Shown here in pieces: positions 51,816-55,442 of a stretch of DNA of 55,442 nucleotides (within the stretch, counting starts at the first letter, position 1; each line of letters begins with the position of its first letter). The notes beneath the pieces are model-generated. The model did no database searches. It was not told the origin of the DNA and saw nothing but the letters and a program-made list of their open reading frames with translations. Source of the stretch: Lachnoclostridium sp. (GTDB lineage: Bacteria > Bacillota > Clostridia > Lachnospirales > Lachnospiraceae); the NCBI GenBank assembly GCA_021770065.1, contig JAETRR010000026.1, positions 1 to 55,442 of the forward strand, in the 5' to 3' direction. The translations under genes and the position numbers were made by a program.

Positions 51816-54530
51816 TCACAGGCTCTCCTGCCGGATACTGTCAATAATATTTTCCCCCTTCATCCGGCTCCTTGCATAAAGCATCGTAGTAAACACCACC
51901 AGAAACACGCTGCACACTGCAATCAGAATACTTGCAGCCGGAACATAAAAACCCGTATCCATACTCCGCGCCACTATACGGTAAATCCGCCATGTAATCA
52001 AAAGCGACACCGGAAGCCCGTAGAGAAGCGCCTTGCACCCGTAAAGCACACACTCATAATTCAGCATCCGCCGAAGTCCCTCAGGCGTCATCCCGACGGA
52101 GCTTAACACCGCAAATTCCCTTCTTCGAAGCAGTACCCCCGTAGAGATGGTGTTAAACACATTTGCCACTGCAATCAGCGAAATCAGCGTAATAAATCCA
52201 AACGTAAACACGTCCACCGTCATAAGCAGGCTCTTGTGGGTCTGACGGTTCTCTGCCTCATTCATCACAAAGAAATAACTTTCATAACTTCCATCCATGG
52301 AGAATTCCTCCAGTCGTTTTGCCGTCTCCCTGTGATTCTCAGCCTGTATATAGAGCTGCGCCGTTCTGTAATGGTTCTCTTCTTCCCCTGTCAGATACCG
52401 AAGCTTACTCTCCGAGAGAAAGACAGAGAAGCCTCCTCCCCACTCTCCATAAAGATTCATAGGCGCTTTGTCGGCAAATGTGCCGGCCGTTACCCTGTAA
52501 GGCTTCTGAAAATCCGTCCTGTCCGGCTCGTCTTCTGCTGTCCTTTCTGCCTCATTCCAGGCATCATAATCCGTCACCAGCATCTCAATCTCCTCACCGG
52601 GAGCCTTAAGAATATCATAGAGACGGAAGCGCTGCTGATCAGGCATATAGCCCTGTACCTGGTTCAGCGCAATCACCTTATCCGCCTCCGGCCCCAGATA
52701 TTCCTCCCCTGGAAGTCCGAGCTCCTCCACATAAGCCTCATACTCCTTATCCTCCAAAATCAGAATACGGGAATCATAGAGCATCAGTTTCCCGTCCTCA
52801 CGGTAAAGTTTTTCCCGTCCCGTCTCATCGGACGCTGCCTCCTGAGATTCCAGGAGTGCCCGGTAATCTTCCGATACAAGCTCAGGGTCAACAGGCAGAT
52901 CCATATTGATATATCCTACAAAAAGCATGTGATCCACCCCTTCCGTACCACGCACACGCTCCCGGATCTCCTCCGTCTCGCCCTCTTTTCCCTCCTCAAT
53001 GTACATGGAAATATCGTTTTCCGATATATCATTGACCGTGCGGATACTGCTTTTCACATAAGAAGAAAAGGAGCTTGCAGAGATAAAAAGCACAATGCTG
53101 ATAAATAAAGAAAAAATAGTCGTCCGGTACTGCTTCCTGCTGCGGCTGAAATGCTTTCCGGCAATCATCCCCTCCAGACCGAACAGACGATAGGAAAGCT
53201 TACCCCTGCGGACGATCCGCCCCGGCACCTTAATATCCCCGGTCTGGCGGATGGCCTCCATGGGAGAAACCTTCGCCGCCCTCCTGGAAGGAATCCAGGC
53301 TGAGATGAACACGACAGCCAGCGCCGCAGCGGCCGCAATTGCTGCTGCCGGCCAGGAAACATGAAGAGAAATTGCCTCAACGGAATCATACAGATAAAAA
53401 AATGCAGGGCCCGTAAAATACAGAGTAATCCCGATCCCTGCAATGCCGCTTAAAATCCCCAGCGGAATCCCGACAATGCTTACCAGTAGTGCCTCCCAAA
53501 GCACCATGCTCTTAAGCTGCTTCGGCGTCGCTCCTGTGGAAGCCAGCAGCCCGAACTGCCTGATCCGGTCACTTACGGAAATGGCAAAAGAATTGTATAC
53601 CAGTGAAATTCCCCCCGTCATAATGAGCAGAATCAATACGGATGCCAGTCCATAGAGCATACGCATAAAAGGCCTGTTCAGGGAAACTCCCTGATAACGC
53701 AGAAGCTCCGAATTGTAAACGGCATAAGCATTTTCCGACATATACGTATCCGCAGTCTCATATACATCCGAAGATCTGCGGCATCGGTAAAAACCTGCAA
53801 AACGGCTGTCCTCCTCTGGATTTTGATCCGCTGCCGTTATGGCGCAGTAGGCCGCACTGCTGTAATTCGAATTCATAAAACCCGGAGTCTCAATGATTCC
53901 CACCACCTTGTAAGTGCGTGATTCCTGCACAATCAGCTCCTCGCCGACCTCATAAGGAGCCTCCTCCCCTTCCTTCACGGCCATAAGAAGAGGATTGTAG
54001 AGAAAAAGCTCCTCCGGATCAGCCCCCACTGCCATACGCTTACCGATTTCCAGTGTCAGGGTATCTCCAACCTCTATATCTGCCCGTCCCGAGGAGACAG
54101 CCATGGAACTGACCACAAGCTCCCCCTCATTCTGAGGCATCCGCCCTATACTCAGGCGCACGGGAAGCATCTCCTCTGCTTCCTCTGTCATTCCCATAAT
54201 AAACAAATAAGGAACCCGTTTCGAAATATAATTTTCTTCTGTCACACCCGGAAGAAGGGCAAATCCCAATTCCTGGACAGCCGCTGCCTCTTCCACCTTC
54301 TCCCCGCCTTCCAGTTTCCGCATATTCTCTTCGGAAAGTTCATAGACAGCCCCATGCCAGTCACCCATCTGGGCAATAACTGCCCGGAGCATAAATTTCT
54401 GCAGGCTGGAAATAAAAGTCGTCACCGCTGTCAGCATAGCTGTTGCCAGAATAATACCGATAATCGTCACCAGCGTCCGTGTTTTATTCTTCTTCAAAGT
54501 CTTTATGGTAGTTTTCGTAAATACATTCAC
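51816..54530 (-). CDS. ABC transporter permease of the FtsX/MacB type
   Basis: 904 residues. TM1 follows LKKNKTRTLVTIIGIILATAM. A first extracellular domain (about 40-280) precedes three helices (LASVLILLIMTGGISLVYNSF onward) with RQFGLLASTGATPKQLKSMV, the FtsX core. A second half repeats the pattern (RKQYRTTIFSLFISIVLFISA; RREFAVLSSVGMTPEGLRRML). Two FtsX domains and large outside regions mark exporters of lipoprotein, peptide or antimicrobial-resistance type. The gene overlaps the ATPase gene by four bases, so both are translated together. Confidence 0.9.
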   Translation of the reverse strand: MNVFTKTTIKTLKKNKTRTLVTIIGIILATAMLTAVTTFISSLQKFMLRAVIAQMGDWHGAVYELSEENMRKLEGGEKVEEAAAVQELGFALLPGVTEENYISKRVPYLFIMGMTEEAEEMLPVRLSIGRMPQNEGELVVSSMAVSSGRADIEVGDTLTLEIGKRMAVGADPEELFLYNPLLMAVKEGEEAPYEVGEELIVQESRTYKVVGIIETPGFMNSNYSSAAYCAITAADQNPEEDSRFAGFYRCRRSSDVYETADTYMSENAYAVYNSELLRYQGVSLNRPFMRMLYGLASVLILLIMTGGISLVYNSFAISVSDRIRQFGLLASTGATPKQLKSMVLWEALLVSIVGIPLGILSGIAGIGITLYFTGPAFFYLYDSVEAISLHVSWPAAAIAAAAALAVVFISAWIPSRRAAKVSPMEAIRQTGDIKVPGRIVRRGKLSYRLFGLEGMIAGKHFSRSRKQYRTTIFSLFISIVLFISASSFSSYVKSSIRTVNDISENDISMYIEEGKEGETEEIRERVRGTEGVDHMLFVGYINMDLPVDPELVSEDYRALLESQEAASDETGREKLYREDGKLMLYDSRILILEDKEYEAYVEELGLPGEEYLGPEADKVIALNQVQGYMPDQQRFRLYDILKAPGEEIEMLVTDYDAWNEAERTAEDEPDRTDFQKPYRVTAGTFADKAPMNLYGEWGGGFSVFLSESKLRYLTGEEENHYRTAQLYIQAENHRETAKRLEEFSMDGSYESYFFVMNEAENRQTHKSLLMTVDVFTFGFITLISLIAVANVFNTISTGVLLRRREFAVLSSVGMTPEGLRRMLNYECVLYGCKALLYGLPVSLLITWRIYRIVARSMDTGFYVPAASILIAVCSVFLVVFTTMLYARSRMKGENIIDSIRQESL

Positions 54531-55210
54531 CGGCGGATCACCTCATCTCTGGCAATCTTTCCGTCCTCAATCGAAATAATCCGATCCGCCTGGAGCGCAA
54601 GGTTCTCATCGTGAGTGATTACAAGAAGCGTCTGCCCGTATTTCTGATTAGAGAGCTTCAAAAGCTCCATAATCTCCTGGCTGTTCTTAGAGTCCAGATT
54701 CCCGGTAGGCTCATCCGCCAGCACAATCGCCGGCGCATTCATAAGAGCCCTGCCGATAGACACCCTCTGCTGCTGCCCGCCGGAAAGCTGGTTCGGAAGA
54801 TGCTTTTTCCGCCCCTTCAGATCCAATATCCGAAAAAGTTCCTCAAGACGCTCCTCATTCACCTCCCGGCCGTCCATAAGCACGGGCAGAGTCATATTCT
54901 CCTCCACATCAAGCACCGGAATCAGATTATAAAACTGATAAATAAGCCCAATCTCCCTGCGCCGGAAAATAGCAAGCTGCTCCTCATTCTGACTGTAAAT
55001 ATCCTTCCCGTCCAAATACACATGCCCCGAAGTCGGGCGGTCCACACCTCCCAAAATATGAAGCAGCGTAGACTTGCCGGAACCAGAAGGCCCGATAATC
55101 GCCACAAACTCCCCCTGCTGCACCAGAAAAGACACATCATCCAGCGCCTTAACTTCATTCTCGCCTCTGCCATATACCTTGGAAAGATGCTCTGCCTTTA
55201 ATAATTCCAT
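54527..55210 (-). CDS. ABC transporter ATP-binding protein (MacB/LolD type)
   Basis: 227 residues. Walker A AIIGPSGSGKSTLLHILGG (about 35-53), Q loop IYQFYNLIPVLDVEENM, signature LSGGQQQRVSIGRALMN, Walker B IVLADEPTGNLDSKN, and H loop LLVITHDENLAL. It energises the FtsX-type permease encoded after it. AAAGGAG precedes ATG 55210. No two-component pair lies in the window, though TGTCA repeats upstream suggest response-regulator control. Confidence 0.94.
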   Translation of the reverse strand: MELLKAEHLSKVYGRGENEVKALDDVSFLVQQGEFVAIIGPSGSGKSTLLHILGGVDRPTSGHVYLDGKDIYSQNEEQLAIFRRREIGLIYQFYNLIPVLDVEENMTLPVLMDGREVNEERLEELFRILDLKGRKKHLPNQLSGGQQQRVSIGRALMNAPAIVLADEPTGNLDSKNSQEIMELLKLSNQKYGQTLLVITHDENLALQADRIISIEDGKIARDEVIRR

Positions 55211-55245
55211 TATTTTACACTCCTTTATTCCAGATTCTGATGTAA

Positions 55246-55298
55246 AGTATAATGGCCCTCAATGACATTCCCGTGACACCAAAATAACAAAAATGTCA
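55246..55298 (-). promoter_or_regulatory. promoter and response-regulator-like direct repeats before the ABC exporter operon
   Basis: On the minus strand a -10 TATACT lies at 55251-55246. Upstream, TGTCA occurs at 55267-55263 and at 55278-55274, exactly 11 bases apart, and the inverted TGACA at 55298-55294. There is no good -35, as in promoters that need an activator. Direct repeats one helical turn apart are typical of OmpR/PhoB-family sites. Confidence 0.45.
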
Positions 55299-55329
55299 CT
55301 TGCAAATTATATTTTTATCAGCACACAGG

Positions 55330-55351
55330 GGCTGTCGGGAAATAAGGCAGC
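55330..55351 (+). repeat. copy of the dispersed hairpin motif
   Basis: GGCTGTCGGG then AAATAAGGCAGC, identical to the motif at 8139-8160 except for one base. The resemblance continues for some 15 bases (AGACTT, then CTTATA). Confidence 0.8.
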
Positions 55352-55405
55352 AGACTTTTCTTATACCCAGTGTCCGGCTGTTTGTGAACAGGCTGTCTGA
55401 TATGG

Positions 55406-55431
55406 ACGGATATTGCTTTAGCAATGTCCGT
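55406..55431. terminator. hairpin near the right edge
   Basis: Arms ACGGATATTGC (55406-55416) and GCAATGTCCGT (55421-55431) around TTTA with one wobble. No T-run is seen before the window ends. It may be a terminator of a gene further right or part of a repeat. Confidence 0.35.
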
Positions 55432-55442
55432 ACAGAGCAGAC

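Overview
The window looks like a chromosomal segment of a spore-forming gut anaerobe of the Lachnospiraceae (Bacillota, Clostridia). The grounds are the cotJ spore-coat operon, a YlmC/YmxH-type sporulation protein, nrdR, rubrerythrin, a DUF5688 protein, a two-ATPase 2-hydroxyacyl-CoA dehydratase activase, a sortase-type cell-wall signal, and Shine-Dalgarno-rich starts (AGGAGG) on nearly every gene. Base composition appears moderate, near half GC by eye. One tRNA gene (Arg, CCG) is present. I see no rRNA, CRISPR array or complete insertion sequence.

Left end (1-2.7 kb): the tail of a large serine recombinase, the last gene of an integrated element, abuts a cotJC gene that lacks its last third. 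The element therefore seems to sit inside cotJC. Upstream lie cotJB, with an unusual repeat-coded Pro/Gln/Cys extension, and cotJA. A FlxA-like coiled-coil gene follows.

2.8-14.7 kb: mostly minus-strand housekeeping and accessory genes: a TauE/SafE permease with a DUF4143 ATPase, a secreted GLUG/LysM protein, a plus-strand cyclase-family hydrolase, rubrerythrin, glpK, galM, a formate/nitrite channel with a Rex-like operator, a rhomboid-fold protein without a visible active site, and a one-domain LysM protein.

14.9-29.5 kb: a 1433-residue dehydratase activase, a ferritin-like protein, an orphan FliD-like protein, an SH3 membrane protein, a DUF5688 protein, tRNA-Arg and efp. Then come an FGGY sugar kinase behind tandem 64-bp hairpin repeats, an Xaa-Pro peptidase, an EamA-YqeG gene fusion, nrdR and ylmC.

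29.6-37 kb: a sugar-uptake operon (SIS, ROK kinase, ABC ATPase, permease, binding protein, second SIS) faces a divergent GntR-type repressor. AT-rich operator-like half-sites lie between them. Two tandem copies of a roughly 107-bp structured repeat precede the binding-protein gene. A third copy precedes ftsH, and its stems change in a compensated way.

37-55.4 kb: an MgtC-family protein, a UvrD/PcrA-type helicase downstream of gltX, an L,D-transpeptidase, ftsH, a 1227-residue transglutaminase-like cell-wall protein, a hybrid histidine kinase with two receivers, and a two-gene ABC exporter behind TGTCA direct repeats. A short hairpin whose loop is more constant than its stem recurs at gene ends across the window and acts, or looks able to act, as a terminator.
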